DNA of 64,000 nt from Phocoena phocoena (Eukaryota > Chordata > Mammalia > Artiodactyla > Phocoenidae): contig NC_089222.1 in the NCBI RefSeq assembly GCF_963924675.1, positions 111,987,316-112,051,315 on the forward strand, written 5' to 3'. This document shows, piece by piece, positions 11,311 to 23,534 of the stretch. The notes beneath the pieces were generated by a model. The model ran no database searches. It was not told where the DNA came from and was given only the letters and a program-made list of their open reading frames with translations. Each line of letters starts with the position of its first letter. Positions within the stretch are counted from its first letter, which is position 1. The translations under genes were made by a program, and so were the position numbers.

Positions 11311-13970
11311 GGCATAGAACCACCATAATGGATGGGGATGCTCAATGGGAAAAGTTTTGACACTCAGAGTATCCTCTATTTGCCCCTATTCTAGCCTCTC
11401 CATTAACTATATCTATGAGGCTGGGCCGGCTGCCTGCTGCTCTTTAAAAGTTGTACATATGCTTTTATATCTAGTTTGCCTTGGCTGAGCAACAGTGCAC
11501 CTCGAAGTCATGAGTTAGTAAGAGTTTGAGGAGGAACATTTTAGCCATCTTCAGTATTTTCACAATTTGTGTTTGCTTTGGCAATGCTGTATGTATGGAT
11601 GGTTTATGACCTTGGTGAGTGGATGAATAGTGTATGTTGCCAAGATTAAGGACATCTGGAGAGATATGAATCTAGATAGTGGCTCTGCCTCTTATAGCTG
11701 TACAACTACCTTCTTCTATGCTCAGAAGTTGCTTTTGATAACAAAAGGGTGATTTCTGAGTCTCTGAAGAACTTATTTTTAATTAAAAGTGGACATACAG
11801 CCTAACATAAACAAAGAGGAGTAGCAGACCTCAACTAGACAGGCACAAGTTCCTCTGACCCCAGAAAGTTTGGTGCATGTAGATTTCCTATTTTAGATAT
11901 GGATGAAAAGGCCAAAATGTTTTTTCACAATTGTTTCAAGCCATGGCTTGCTATATTTCTCAGCTGCAGGAGACCTACTAGGTAATTATGCAAGAATCAC
12001 TGTTACCCAGAATCCATGAGAGCTAATGGAAAGACTCATACTTAATGAGCCACCAAGGGCTAGGGGGTGGGCTGAGGAGAGACAAATTTGGATGAGTCTG
12101 AGGCTCGCTCTCCCCCTCCCACCACTCCCACACTCTTTTGATAGCTTAGCAGGCTACTCCCACAGTAGTTTTGAATTAGCTCAATAGTAAAACAGCCGGG
12201 TATCAGAAGCTAAGCTTAAAGGCTCTCCAGCTGTGCTCTACCCAAGCATGCCTCTCTACTTGATCCAAGAGGATGGAGGAGTCATGAACTCTGCTGCATC
12301 TCTGCTTGTGAGTTCTCCCGATAAACCTTCTTTTATTTTACCTCTATACCTTATAGTACCGTGGTATATGTGTGTCCATGGATGACAAATGCAGAAAGAA
12401 TATAAGTATCGTTTTTACCCATAAACCTTTGTTTAAACCCTGATGGTGGGGAGGAAGAAGCTCTATTAAGGACCCAAAAGGAAACATAAGATTTGTCAAC
12501 ATTATTTCAAGTAGATGTGGATAATTTAAAACCCATAAATATGTAATGCATAACTGAAAAGTTTTCAAATATAAGATGTAAATACATTGTAATAGGCCTT
12601 GCCTCAGAAGACAGAGGAAAATATTACAAGGCCTTTAGTGCATGTAGATAACTCTGCCTCTATTACCGTTAGATTATAACTGTAAAATCCAGATATGATA
12701 TACAATAAATCACAGTGCACAGAGTTTCAGCTCTGTGAACAATGTTTCAAATAAAAGCAACCTTATGTACAGGAAAGGAATACACATGAGTTTTCTTTTC
12801 AGTGGGATTTCCATAAAGATGGCCTACTTACTAGAGATCATCCAAGCTCAGACATACAGCTACAAATCTCATTTGTATGTTTATTGTGAGACCAATGATG
12901 AAATTCTTGTTTCCATATCGCATTGAAAGGAACATTTGTGACTTCAATGCAATTCTGTGAGTTATAAAACAGTTTTATTTTTTGTTTTGGGAGATCAGGT
13001 ATCATTGTTAATAAAGAATTGGTTGTGTTGATCCTGAGCTTTTTCATATCTTGGTGGCATATACAAGGTGGCAGTTACAGAGGGATTCTGCATCAGTAGT
13101 ACAGGCAAGGGGAGTTAGTGGAATTGAAAGATGGAATTTGAAATGATTCCCTGAAAAAGGAGTATCTTGGAAGTTACTAGCATATGAACTGATAGGTAAA
13201 GAATGCAAAGTCTTAGAGACAGTTATGACAAGTACAGTCACTGTTCACTTTAGACATTTTGAAAGAACTGAAATGATAATACTCTTCACTATTGGACTTA
13301 TTAAAAATACATTGGAAGAAAAATGATTACTTCTAATATGGAAAATCAGAAATAGTTACAGATAATGTGATTCATGAATCTTCAGGAAGAAACAGAATAA
13401 AGAAGATAGCTAGTGTTTTATCTTAGTGAAAAAAAAGCACTTCTTCAATCTTATGAAAATTACTAAAGATTTTAGTGGCATGACTTCAGAAATGATTAAT
13501 GGCAGAGCTCAGAGGACCAATAGCCATTGTCCTTTATCAGGAACAGAACTGAACCTGAGGCAAAGTAAAGGTTTAAATATGATGATAGACTTGGCCTGTC
13601 AATTCTTAAAGATTGAGCCAACCTGGTCCATCAGAAAAATCATGAAATTCCATCTACTTGATGAGGTACTTAATAATATTCTTGTTCAATTTTCATGAAT
13701 GCTACACTGGTGCATGTTCTGTAAATTTTGATTATAACCTGGGTGGATAGCGAAGGTCCCCACAAATGAAGCATTTACAGGTTTTTTTAAAATATAATTT
13801 GGAAATATTTTTAAAGTACAAGGAAACAGTCCCAGTAAAATAAAAAGAATATCATACAAAAATTGGAAGTTCTTTGGAAATTATTGGAGCCTATCAAGTG
13901 ACTATTTTAGTGGGCAGAAGGGTTCTATTTCTGGAAACTATTTCTAAGGGATTTTTATTTGGGGGAATGG
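11311..13970. other. Unassigned sequence, possible worn LTR at 12080-12350
   Basis: Most of this stretch has no assignable feature. From about 12080 a pyrimidine-rich block leads to agttctcccgataaacctt near 12310-12330, which resembles the R/U5 end of an LTR with a weak polyadenylation signal, but there are no duplicated flanks. Open frames (for example 13426-13698) are AT-rich and not recognised. Confidence 0.3.
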
Positions 13971-13979
13971 ATTAAATTT

Positions 13980-14877
13980 TTAAATTTACACACAATGCAA
14001 TTCACGTGTTTTGGTATACAATTCTATGAGTAAGGACAAATGCGTAGAGTTGTGTATCACCAACACAATCAATATACAGAAAAGATCCATCACCCCAAAG
14101 AAGTCCCCCATGCTGACCCTTTGTAAACACGCCATTTCCCCATCTCCAAACCCAAATAACTACAGATCTGTCCTCCAATCCTATAAAAATGTATATTTAT
14201 ATAATAAAATTTGCCATTTAATCATTTTTAAGTGTACAATGCAATGGCATTAATTATATTTACAATACTGTGCAACCATCACCATTATTCATTTCCCAAA
14301 CTTTTTCATCACCCCAAACAGAAACTCTATATAACTATTAAGCAATAACTCCCTATTTCCCTCTCTTCCCGGCTCCAAGTAACCGCTAATCTCTTTCTGT
14401 CTCTAGGAATTTGCTTGTTATAGATAGTTTATACAAGTGGAATTGTACAACATTTGTCTTTTTGTGTATGGCCGATTTCACTTAGTATAATGTTTCCAAG
14501 TTTCATCCATGTTGTAGCATTTATCAGAACTTCATTCTCTTTTATGGCTGAATAATATTCCATTGTAGGTATATGCCACATTTTGTTTATTCATCTGTTG
14601 ATGGATGTTTTGCTCATTTCCAGCTTTTGGCTATTGTGAATAATACTGGAATGAGCATTGGTGTACAAATATAGGTATGAGTCTCTGCTTTCAATTCTTT
14701 GGGGTATATACCTAGGAACGAAATTGCTATATTATGAGGTCATTCTGTGTTTATCTTTCTGAAGAATCGTCAGACTGTTTTCCACAGTAGCTCTTCTTTA
14801 CTGTACATTCTTACTAGTAATGTACAAGGATTCTAATTTCTACCTTCTCACCAACGTTCTACATTCTCACCAACACT

Positions 14878-14908
<31 letters not shown>

Positions 14909-15735
14909 GGATTATAGCTATCCTAGTATGTGTAAAGTACTATTTAATCATGGTTTTGATTTACATTTCTCTCATGATTAATTATGTTGAGCACCTTTTC
15001 ATGTGCTTATTGACCATCTATATATCTTCTTTGGGCAAATGACTATGGAAGTCCTTTGCCCATTTTTTTAATTTGGTGGTTTGTTTTCTGTTATTCTTGA
15101 GTTATAGAATTTCCTTATATATTATGGGTATTAAATCCTTTTCAGATATATGATTTGCAAAATTTTCTTCCTTTCTTTACATAGTCTTTTTACAGTTTTT
15201 GATAATGCGTTTTGATACACAAAAGGTTTAAATTATTATAAAGTTCAAATTATCTATTTTTAAAATTTTGTTCCTCATGCTTTTGGTGTTTTATCTAAGA
15301 ATCCATTGCCAAATCCAAAGTCATGAGGATTTACCTCTATGTTTTCTTCTAAGTGTTTTGTGGTTTTGGTTCTTTTATTTAGGTTATTGATTAAATTTTA
15401 GTTAATTTTTGTATATGCTTTGATGTAGAGGTCCAAATTTATTCTTTTCCATGTGGAAATTCAGTTGTCTCAGCATCATCTATTGAAGAGACTGTTCTTT
15501 CTCCATTGAATGGACTTGGCAATTCTGTGAAAAACTAGTTATAAAAGTACAGGTTTAACTCTATTCCATTGGTTTATATACCTATCCTTATTCCAGTACC
15601 ACTCTATTTCGATTATCATAGTTTTGTAGTGAGTTCTGAAGTTGGGAAGCATGAGCCCTCCACCTTTATCCTTCTGTTTAAAAATTGTTTCAGCTCTTTG
15701 GGGCTCTTGTAATTCCATATAAATTAGAAGATTGG
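13980..15735 (-). mobile_element. Old L1 fragment, 3' part of ORF2 plus 3'UTR
   Basis: Read on the - strand, the segment from about 15735 down to 14480 follows the L1 ORF2 C-terminal region. Typical phrases are the complement of ttttatggctgaataatattccattg (near 14540) and ttgggaagcatgagccctcc (near 15645). It continues into an L1M-type 3'UTR at 13985-14460 (acaatgcaattcac, gtgtacaatgcaatgg, gtgcaaccatcacc). Two 3'UTR-like blocks (13985-14110 and 14205-14345) repeat the same text, suggesting either two nested copies or an internal repeat. Divergence is high and frames are broken. A TTTTC-type run lies at about 14878-14909. Confidence 0.8.
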
Positions 15736-16005
15736 CTTGTAATAAATGTAAGTGCATGAAATACACACCAATTAAGAGACAGAGATTGTCACATTGGATC
15801 AAATATATGCTGTCACAAGAAAGTTACTTCAAATATAATGTTAAAGTTAGATTAAATATTAAGCCACAAAACAAGTCTTAATAAATTTTAAAAGATTGAA
15901 CGCATACAGTGTACCTTCTCTGGCTGTAATGGAATGAAGCTAGAAATCAATAGCAGAAGAAAAACAGGAAAATTTTAAAATATGTGGAATTTAACACACT
16001 CTTAA
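15736..16005 (+). mobile_element. Old L1 ORF2 endonuclease-region fragment, left part
   Basis: Read on the + strand this matches the start of L1 ORF2 (a worn 'caattaagagacagagattg', then atatgctgtcacaagaaa) and jumps to a later endonuclease-end stretch (agattgaacgcatacagtgt, tggaatgaagctagaaatca). It abuts the oppositely oriented fragment on its left, and its right part resumes at about 16340 after a younger insertion. It may be the inverted 5' part of the same old L1 copy. Confidence 0.7.
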
Positions 16006-16330
16006 TTTTCTTTTCTGTTATTTTTTAATTGAAGTATTGTTGATTTACAGTGTTGTGTTAATTACTGCTATACAGCAAAGTAATTCAGTTATACATATAT
16101 ATATATATATATATACATGCTTTTTTAAAATATTCTTTTCCATTGTGGTTTATCATAGGATATTGAATATAGTTGTCTGTGCTATACAGTAGGATCTTGT
16201 TGTTTATCTATTCTATATATGAAAGCTTACATCTGCTAACCCCAGCATCCCACTCCATCCCTCCACAAGCCCCTGCCCCTTGGCAACCACCAGTCTGTTC
16301 TCTATATCTGTGATTCTGTTAAATGACATA
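16006..16330 (-). mobile_element. 5'-truncated L1, 3'UTR only
   Basis: About 320 bp of an L1 3'UTR lies on the - strand, with text like tgaagtattgttgatttacagtgttg, gctatacagcaaagtaattcag, ttgtctgtgctatacagtagg and cttggcaaccaccagtctg. The same 3'UTR type ends the twin-primed L1 at 25.6-25.85 kb. It splits an older + strand L1 fragment. Imperfect flanking repeats acacactcttaa (about 15991-16002) and gacatactcttaa (about 16325-16337) look like the target site duplication. An AT microsatellite sits inside at about 16095-16118. Confidence 0.8.
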
Positions 16331-16339
16331 CTCTTAAAC

Positions 16340-16460
16340 AATCAGTGGGTCAAAGAAAAAAAAAACACAAGGGAAATTAGGAAATAGTTTAGTCTGAATA
16401 AAAATGAAAATGTATGGGATGCGGCAAAGGCAGTGTTCAAAGGGATATTTTTAGTTATAT
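16340..16460 (+). mobile_element. Old L1 ORF2 fragment, right part
   Basis: Continuation of the fragment ending at 16005. The text gtgggtcaaagaaa, tgggatgcggcaaaggcagt and gttcaaagggatattt follows the L1 ORF2 stretch just after the endonuclease domain. It ends where another - strand L1 begins. Confidence 0.7.
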
Positions 16461-16489
16461 GTGCCTAGACAGGATTTCTCTCAGGGTTT

Positions 16490-17310
16490 TGTGGGGTTTT
16501 TTTACTTTTTATTTTGAGGTAATTGTATATTGAGATGCAAGTATAAGAAATAATACAGAGAAATGTTATATACCTTTCACTAAGTTTTCCACAATAGTAA
16601 CATCTTGTATATCTAGAGTAAAGTATCACAATTAGGAAACTGATGCAGTCTACTGACAATACCAGATTTCACTAGTTTTACATACACTAATTTGTGAATG
16701 TAGTTCTATGCAATTTTATCACATGTGTAGATTTGTATGACTACTATAATACTCAAGATACAGAACAATTCTGTCACAAGGATCTGTCATCTACCCCTTT
16801 TATAATCAGTCACCTTTTCCAGTCCCCTTACTAACCTGCTTTCTAACCTCTATCAACTGCTAATCTGTTCTCCATTTCTATAATTTGTGATTTAAGAAAC
16901 ATTGCATAAGTGGAATCTTATAGTGTATGACTTTTTGAGATTGTATTTTTAACCCAGCATAATTGCCTTGAGTTTCATTCAGGTTGTTGCATTTATCATT
17001 GCTTTTAACCTTTTTTAATACTAAGTAGTATTCTTGGTAAAGATATACCACAGTTTAACTATTGATCCATTGAAGAGTTGGATTGTTTCCAATTTCTGGC
17101 TGTTATGAATATAGCTGCTTTGAGTGTTCCTGTACAAGGTTTTGTATGAACATAAGTGTTCATTTCTCTGGGATAATTACTCAAGAGTGCAAATGCTGAG
17201 TTGTATGGTAAATACAAGTTTAGTTTTGTTTAAGAAACTGCCATACTGATTTCCAGAGTGGTTGTACCATTTTACATTCCCACCAGCAATGTATGAATGA
17301 TCCATTTCTC
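16490..17310 (-). mobile_element. Old L1 fragment, 3'UTR and ORF2 end
   Basis: On the - strand this reads from the ORF2 C-terminus (complement of gtaccattttacattcccaccagc at about 17265-17290) to an L1M-type 3'UTR (16500-16690, with tagtaacatcttgtat and gatttcactagttttac). The same 3'UTR text recurs at 52385-52525. Phrases such as gaataatgctgctttgag are worn. The copy is 5'-truncated or continues only weakly beyond 17310. Confidence 0.75.
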
Positions 17311-17607
17311 TTAAGGTTTTAGGTTTCTCTGCTGCTGTAACCAGTTAATATTGGCTGACTTCAGAGCAGGTCCAGGAAAGAACCAAACCCAAAACAAGTC
17401 AACAACAATAAAATCCCACCAGGGATTCCTCTTGCATTCTCCAGCTGAAGAGTTTCCTTTTCACAGTCCCATTTTTAATGGGGCTTCTCTGGGAGATTTT
17501 CCTGTCCATGGCTTCTATGCAGTTATGGGGCCCAGCTTGCTCTCAGATCAATTATGGGACATAAAAAAGGGGGGAAAAAAGCTATTAACTCACCACTACG
17601 TTGGGTT
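17311..17607. other. Unassigned sequence, possibly old repeat
   Basis: Non-repetitive-looking text interrupted on the right by a SINE and resuming after it to about 17950. It may belong to an old L1 or other repeat, but no family can be named. The open frame at 17351-17623 has no recognisable features. Confidence 0.3.
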
Positions 17608-17620
17608 CTCTTCAAGTTTT

Positions 17621-17839
17621 TAAAATTTATTTATTTATTTTTGTTGCTGTACGCGGGCCTCTCTCTGTTGTGGCCTCTCCCGTTGTGGAGCACAGGCTCC
17701 GGACGCGCAGGCTCAGCAGACATGGCTCACACGGGCCCAGACGCTCCACGGCATGTGGGATCCTCCCAGACCAGGGCACGAAACTGCGTCCCCTGCATCG
17801 GCAGGCGGACTCTCAACCGCTGTGCCACCAGGGAAGCCC
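17621..17839 (-). mobile_element. CHR-type SINE, short young form (SINE 2)
   Basis: A - strand copy: AT-rich tail (ttatttatttattttt) on the left and the tRNA-like head (gtgccaccagggaagccc) on the right. Perfect flanking repeats ctcttcaagtttt at 17608-17620 and 17840-17852 define the insertion. The tail is not a pure T run but an ATTT-type microsatellite, as ageing SINE tails often become. A 172-codon open frame beginning at 17601 runs through the SINE and is not a gene. Confidence 0.93.
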
Positions 17840-17852
17840 CTCTTCAAGTTTT

Positions 17853-18819
17853 GACCTCCATCCTCAATCTGTCTGTTACTGTTTATTTTTAGAGCCTTTC
17901 ATAGTTTCTCTTTGTATTCCCTCTAGAGTTTTAGTTATTACCATTGCAAGCTATAGGCTCCACTTCATCGTGGCCATTACCACAATCATTTCACAATTTA
18001 TGAATTCTGAAACTGTTGATACATTTTCAAATACATTGCTGCTCCAGCATTATTTTTTCAGACCTCTTAGATTTCGTTTTGGCCAGCTGGGAAAGATAGT
18101 TGCATGTGTTCTGAAGTGAATAATGGGTGAGTAATAATTGTCATCTAGCTGATGATCTAATAGATGAGAATACAACTTTTGACATTGAAGATGATGAATA
18201 ATGTAAAATTAATGGTATGCCTTGAAACCAGGGCATATTTGGAATTCTTTGAAGATGACTCCCATTGCAGTACTTAGGAGATTTACATTTTTCAATGGGA
18301 GATGATTAGGTAAAAAGCTTCCTGAGTAAATCCTTTCATTTAGGAAAAAGAAATGGTAAATCCAATTTCTATTTTTGTTTCCTCTGGTATTCTTCCATTT
18401 ATCTTATCTTTGGATAGAGTAAATCACTGCAGTTTCAAAGGCATGAGCTTAATCCATGATACATTAGGGTGTCCAGATTCCTTCTGGGATTCTAGTCTTT
18501 CCTCAGGAGAGAAAATTAACCTCTGAAAATAGTCACTTATGCAGTTACACCTGGTGGTTTAAGAATTAATTTATTGCATTTACCTTTCTGACTAATCACT
18601 TCAGGCTGGAGCCGTGATTGGTAAGGATGTAGAAAAAGAGGTGACCCTCACAGGGACATTTCAGCAATTGGAAACCCAAAGTATTGCATTCTGGTATTCA
18701 ATATTTAGGTTCTATGGTGCTTTTTAAAATAATAATTCTAGGATATTTTCCTCTCCTGGTGCCCGGAAAGTTCATAGGACATCAACTCTATAAAGAATTT
18801 ACTTTGCATCCAGGTCTAT
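17853..18819. other. Unassigned sequence
   Basis: No supported feature. Mixed composition, no recognised repeat, no long open frame outside the tail of the SINE-crossing frame. Confidence 0.4.
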
Positions 18820-18945
18820 CATTTACTAATTATGTTACTTTGGGTAATTTATTATTGTAAGCCTTAGATTCCTTATAAAAAGATGTGATTAATAATATCA
18901 ATCTCATTATTGTGAGAATGTGAACTCAATCACATAATTTTGTTC
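18820..18945 (+). repeat. MIR-like SINE fragment
   Basis: The order catttactaattatgttact, ttgggtaatttatt, gccttagattccttataaaa, gatgtgattaataatatcaa and attgtgagaatgtgaac parallels the core and 3' part of MIR (cttactagctgtgtgacc, ttgggcaagtt, cctcagtttcctcatctgt, gataataatagtacc, gttgtgagga). Old and heavily mutated. Confidence 0.6.
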
Positions 18946-20804
18946 TGAGTTCTAAATTTTATATATGTATCTATGATATATTACATATTATTATATATAC
19001 ATATATGTGTATATAAATATTTAGTTTAATATTTAAACACATATTTAAGTGCTTTGTAAGACTTTAAACAGCACATAAAATAAAGGAGTATTATTTTTCT
19101 GTGAATAATTTATGCCTGAAGAACAATTATTTCTTCCCCAGTGGGAAAAGGAGGCTTAGAAACTTTAGTGAATTCCTGACAGTAGTCATTGGAATATTTG
19201 CAATATTCTATACTATATTTCTACTAGGAATATCTCTAAGTAGGTTGCAGAAACCAAGGATTCTTTCTGTTCCAGTTTATAATTATATTTTGCAGGCTCT
19301 CTTTGAGGTTCTGAATCTTTGTACTCACCAATTTAGAATCTACATATAAATTGCTGTGTACTGTTAATTTTACTATAGTCAAATACATTTCAAAGCCAAA
19401 CATCATGATGTTTAAAAAGGGACAAAGAACAATTATATTTGACCAACAATTTTTACATGACCTGAAAATGTCTCAGGATTAAAAATGATCCTTTTATACT
19501 GATTTGCTTGGAAGTATTTGTTTAGTTGAAACTTGTGGAATCATTTCACTTTACTTTATGGACTGATTGAAAAAGTTGGAAAAGCCTCAATAAAGATTTT
19601 GAATTTTGCCTCTTTGCTCACTGGGATGAGAGCTCCCAGCAGAGGAATCTTCAAGTTTGTAGTGAACATATTAGGAGTTGTTACAACTAGCACTGTAATC
19701 ATTTATGCAGTTTTCATGAATACCCAGGAGATGGTAGTACTTTTCAGTTTCAGGAGTGCAGGTTTACTGCTCAAAACACTTGACATACTATAAGCAAACA
19801 TATCATGTTGAAATAGAAAATAGCTATCTTTTTGTTACATTTAGCATAAAACAGTATTCATGTTTTTTCTCACAGTTTAAAACTAGGTGTGCAGAAAATA
19901 TTGTGTCATTCAGAGGGAAAAAAAAATAATAATTCACACTGGAAAGTAGCTGCCCTAGAATCTGAGAAATTTCTCTAAATATGAATTTCAATTGACTGCA
20001 CTTTTTAAAATCTTGTTTCAATTCTCTGGATATATTCATATTTCAGTGAAGGCTTGTAAACTGATGGAAAGGTTAAAGAACAATTCCTAAACATCTGTTG
20101 GGTCAATAAAGTTTGAGTCGTGCAATATTTCTCATTTGTCTCCCCGACTGCCCTATCTGAAGGTTCTCTTTATGGCCCAGCATCTTGCCATCCCATCCTT
20201 ATTTTTTCCAAAGAGAATACTTCAGAATTTAAATTTTTTAAAGTTTTAAGAATGACTTAGAAGATTAAAGTTATTTTGGCATATGATTCTAAAAATAAAA
20301 CTCATGCAAGAAGCACTTTTTCTGAAAAGAATTGGAGCAGGTTTGATATTCTCTTCCTGAGAATAAATAACTTGTAGAGACAGGGCAGTACCTTCAAAGC
20401 CTCTGTTTTTTTAACAGGGGTTCTATAACATAACCACCTCCATTCTTTAAAGTGAAAGCTTTTGCCAAGTTTCAATTAATTCATAAGTGCTCCTGGAGAT
20501 TAGTAAAAAGGCCACCTCTCACCCCTGGAAGGGAAAAAGAAAAAAACATTTTTTTCCCCCAATCTTAGAAAAGATGAAGAGTAGGACCTTAACTCCCTAA
20601 GTAGAGTTCAATGTTTGAACTCACAAGCACACACACACAAAAGTGCACATGTGTAAATAGTCCTTTTTTGTTGTTGTTGTTTATTTTCCTATGAGAAGTC
20701 ATCAAACAGGACATGGCTTTGGTTAGTATTGTTATTTCTTTATCTTTTGGCTAAAATAATAGATATAAGTAAGTTAGCAACAAAGTTAGTGGTAATATAG
20801 CATT

Positions 20805-20810
20805 ATATAC

Positions 20811-20849
<39 letters not shown>

Positions 20850-20860
20850 TGTATATATCT
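20805..20860. repeat. (TA)n microsatellite with CA/TG flank
   Basis: A mostly uninterrupted run of alternating TA, with an internal cg and a short acacacaca end, followed by tgtatatat. Likely polymorphic in length and able to form cruciform-like structures. Confidence 0.9.
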
Positions 20861-21632
20861 GTAATAGAGCCTATACCTAAGACTATAGGCATGAAGTCAT
20901 TCTCCTGTTATTCAGATCCTGGTTCATTATTACCAGCATAATCTTCACTGTTATTTTTTGAAATTTTGTTTTATTTGATTATATCAACCTTTTATCTGGA
21001 TGGATTTTGTTCCTATATTTAGTAGAGGAAAGTGCATGTATTTGTATTTTGTGTTTGGGTATTGAATAGTTTGTTCTTATAGTCTCAAAAGGCTGAACAT
21101 AAGAGTAAAATAGCATATCATATTTTTCCTCTTGAACAATACATATACATTAGATATATGATTATAATTTTATATCCCAAAAATCACTCAAAATGCTTTA
21201 AAAATCATTACATTTCAATAATTTAAATTTAAAAAATTAAGAAGTTCTAAAAAAGAAAGAAGTTCTTAGATGCTTTATGCCTCTCTTTGAACTCTAGAAG
21301 CCTAGCTCATTACATAAAGTTTACTGTATATTGAAGGTAAAATGGAAATCTGTACCTTTCCTGAACACGGTAAGGTGAGGAATGGAAAGAGAACAAAATG
21401 AAAGAGAAGAGAAATCCAATTTTGTAATCTAATTCCATATTCATTCCAGTACCATAAATAAAACTATCCTTCTTCTAAGAAAATGGTCCCGGGTTTTTAT
21501 CTTTGGTGCTAAGATATTAAAGGTCATATGGCTCTATATCTCATTCACAAGGAAAAAAATTACAAAATAATCCTCCAACATACTTTACAGTAGAGGATGG
21601 AGGAGAGATGGTGGAGGACAGAATTTATCCAC

Positions 21633-21643
21633 GGGGGGGGGGG
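21633..21643. repeat. Poly-G run (11 G) next to poly-A
   Basis: Eleven consecutive G residues are followed by seven A residues. Such runs are rare in AT-rich DNA and prone to sequencing or assembly length error. No regulatory role is claimed. Confidence 0.85.
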
Positions 21644-21689
21644 AAAAAAACAAAAAATTATATTTAAAAGTCAATCAGGGGATATTGTT

Positions 21690-22035
21690 TAGAGACAGCT
21701 AATATTTGTACTTATTTATCAATTTCACATATTATTCATTCTTCTGCTAAATGTTATCTTCCCTCTCTTTGCCTGGATAAAACTACTGTTTTTTTTTTTC
21801 ATGTCTCAGCTAAGACAACGTTTATACCTCATTTCCCTACTTCTACCTTACTTCTTAATCATACCTCCCAAACTGAGAAGCATCAATTCCTTTCTTCCTA
21901 TCAAGAAAACAATCACCGAATTTTTATTGCCTCAGTAGTTGTATATCTCTCACTAGACTGAAAAATCCTTCCTTATTTCTTGTATTTGGTACTTAGTAGG
22001 TACATAATAAATGTTTGTCAAATTAAAGAATAAAC
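21690..22035 (+). repeat. L2-like LINE 3' end
   Basis: The order ctgctaaatgttatcttccc, atgtctcagctaagac, a cttatcacaa-like middle, tatctctcactagactgaa and ttagtaggtacataataaatgtttgtcaaa follows the classic L2 3' end: gene-like text, 'tctgctaaatgtca', a central section, and 'cctggcacatagtaggcgctcaataaatatttgtt'. Diverged but ordered over about 340 bp. Confidence 0.65.
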
Positions 22036-22529
22036 TTATGTACTAAATTTAAATACATACAGAATCCTCACTAGAAAATTTGATCCACATACAAAGGAGA
22101 AAGAAAATTGATTAAATTTTTCATTATCTAAATCATCCCCAAATTACCTCAGTCCTATTCTTGGCATTGTGTGTGTGGACACTGATTTGTTTATAGTAAT
22201 GGCTTAAAATTTCATTCTTATCTCTTTTCTATACACTGATGACAACACTTTTAGAAGACTCCTTTACTCTCATTTTTATAGAAAGGATTAACTTTTCAGA
22301 TAGATGAAAATATTCCAAATAACACTTTAATATGGTCTTATTTTAGCAATTGACATAAATCTAAATGATTTATCCTTGATTATCATCACAGAACTGTGGA
22401 AAGGATCCTATAAAAATATGTGAGTAGCATTGAACAGGGCTACAAAAATTCTTTTTTCAAATGAAGGGGTCTTACATTAAAAAAGAAAGAGAAAGGAAGA
22501 ATCTGGAAAAGAGGAAAACTACGTTAGAG
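22036..22529. other. Unassigned AT-rich sequence
   Basis: No feature could be supported. It is bounded by the L2-like tail and the start of an ancient L1. Confidence 0.4.
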
Positions 22530-23519
22530 TGAATTTAAAAATGTTGCTAGATACAAAGTTAATATTTAGAAATCAACTGTATTTACATATAAATTATGAT
22601 TTTAATGACATTTGAAAAACACCCTCCATCTCTAATAGCAGCAAAAAGCATAAAACATCTAAGAGTAAATCTAACAAAGAATGTGCACAATCTGTATACT
22701 TCAATCTATGAAATATTGCTAGGAGAAATTCAAGAACTAAACAAATGAAGATCTATACCACATTCATGAATCAGAAGAGGAAATATTGTTAAGATGTGTA
22801 TCCTTAAATTTATCTATAGATTTAAGATAATCCTAGGTAAAACCCCAGCATTACTTTTTTTGTGGACATTGACAAGTTTATTCTAAAATGAATGTTTAAA
22901 CTCAGATAATCTAGATTAGCTAATGCAATATTGAAGAAAAATTTGAGGACATAAAACACAGAATATAAGGACATTATAAAACTGTAGTAATTAAGCCAGT
23001 ATGATACCATGCAAGAAAAGACAAAATCAATGGAACAGCTTAGAATGAAGAAATAAATTTATGAGTATAATAATAACCTGATTTGTGACAAACTTGCCAA
23101 TACAATCAGTGGAGAAGAAAAAAGTTTTTCTAATAAGTGGTTTTTCATCAACTAAATGTCCATATGGAAAAACCAGAACCTGAACCATATACAAAAAAAA
23201 TGTTTCTAGATAGATTATAGATCTAAATGTGAAAAAAATACTACAAGGCTTATAGAAATTATCGAGGTATAACTTCATGATTTTTCAGTAGGCAATGCTT
23301 TCATAAACAGCACAATATATTTACTAGTCATAAAAGAAAATAAAATCTTATTAAAATGAAGAATGCTGTTCTTCCAAAGAAACTGCTGAAAGAATGAAAA
23401 CAGCAAACCATATAATGGGAGAAGATGTCTGTAAAAATATATCTGGAAAAGGATTTATATTCAGAATATATAAAGAACTACTTCAGATTACTAAGAAAGA
23501 CATAGACTACCCAGCTTAC
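22530..23519 (+). mobile_element. Ancient L1, first segment (split by insertions)
   Basis: Worn L1 ORF2 text on the + strand. aaaaagcataaaacatctaag (near 22645) is a worn match to 'aaatacctaggaataaat...', ggaaaaggatttatattcag and aatatataaagaactact (near 23450-23490) match the post-RT region, and the following 'aaatgagcaaaagtc' is the duplicated target of the twin-primed L1. It continues at 25862-26147 and 27439-27700, so this one old copy was later hit twice by younger L1s. Reading frames are destroyed. Confidence 0.75.
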
Positions 23520-23534
23520 AAATGAGCAAAAGTC

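Larger units (their letters stand above)
18946..21689. other. Unassigned AT-rich sequence
   Basis: No gene is supported. An alternating AT patch lies at about 18960-19025. Open frames at 19101-19349 and 19533-19793 carry no recognisable domain. The 3' end of the stretch includes the homopolymer G run and the TA microsatellite listed separately. Confidence 0.35.

Noticed and set aside
17601..18119. 172-codon open frame
   Set aside because: It runs through SINE 2 and into flanking sequence; the SINE is defined by exact flanking repeats, so the frame is accidental.
20805..20860. Replication origin or terminator-like palindrome
   Set aside because: It is a simple TA microsatellite; alternating TA is self-complementary by nature and no further structure supports a function.
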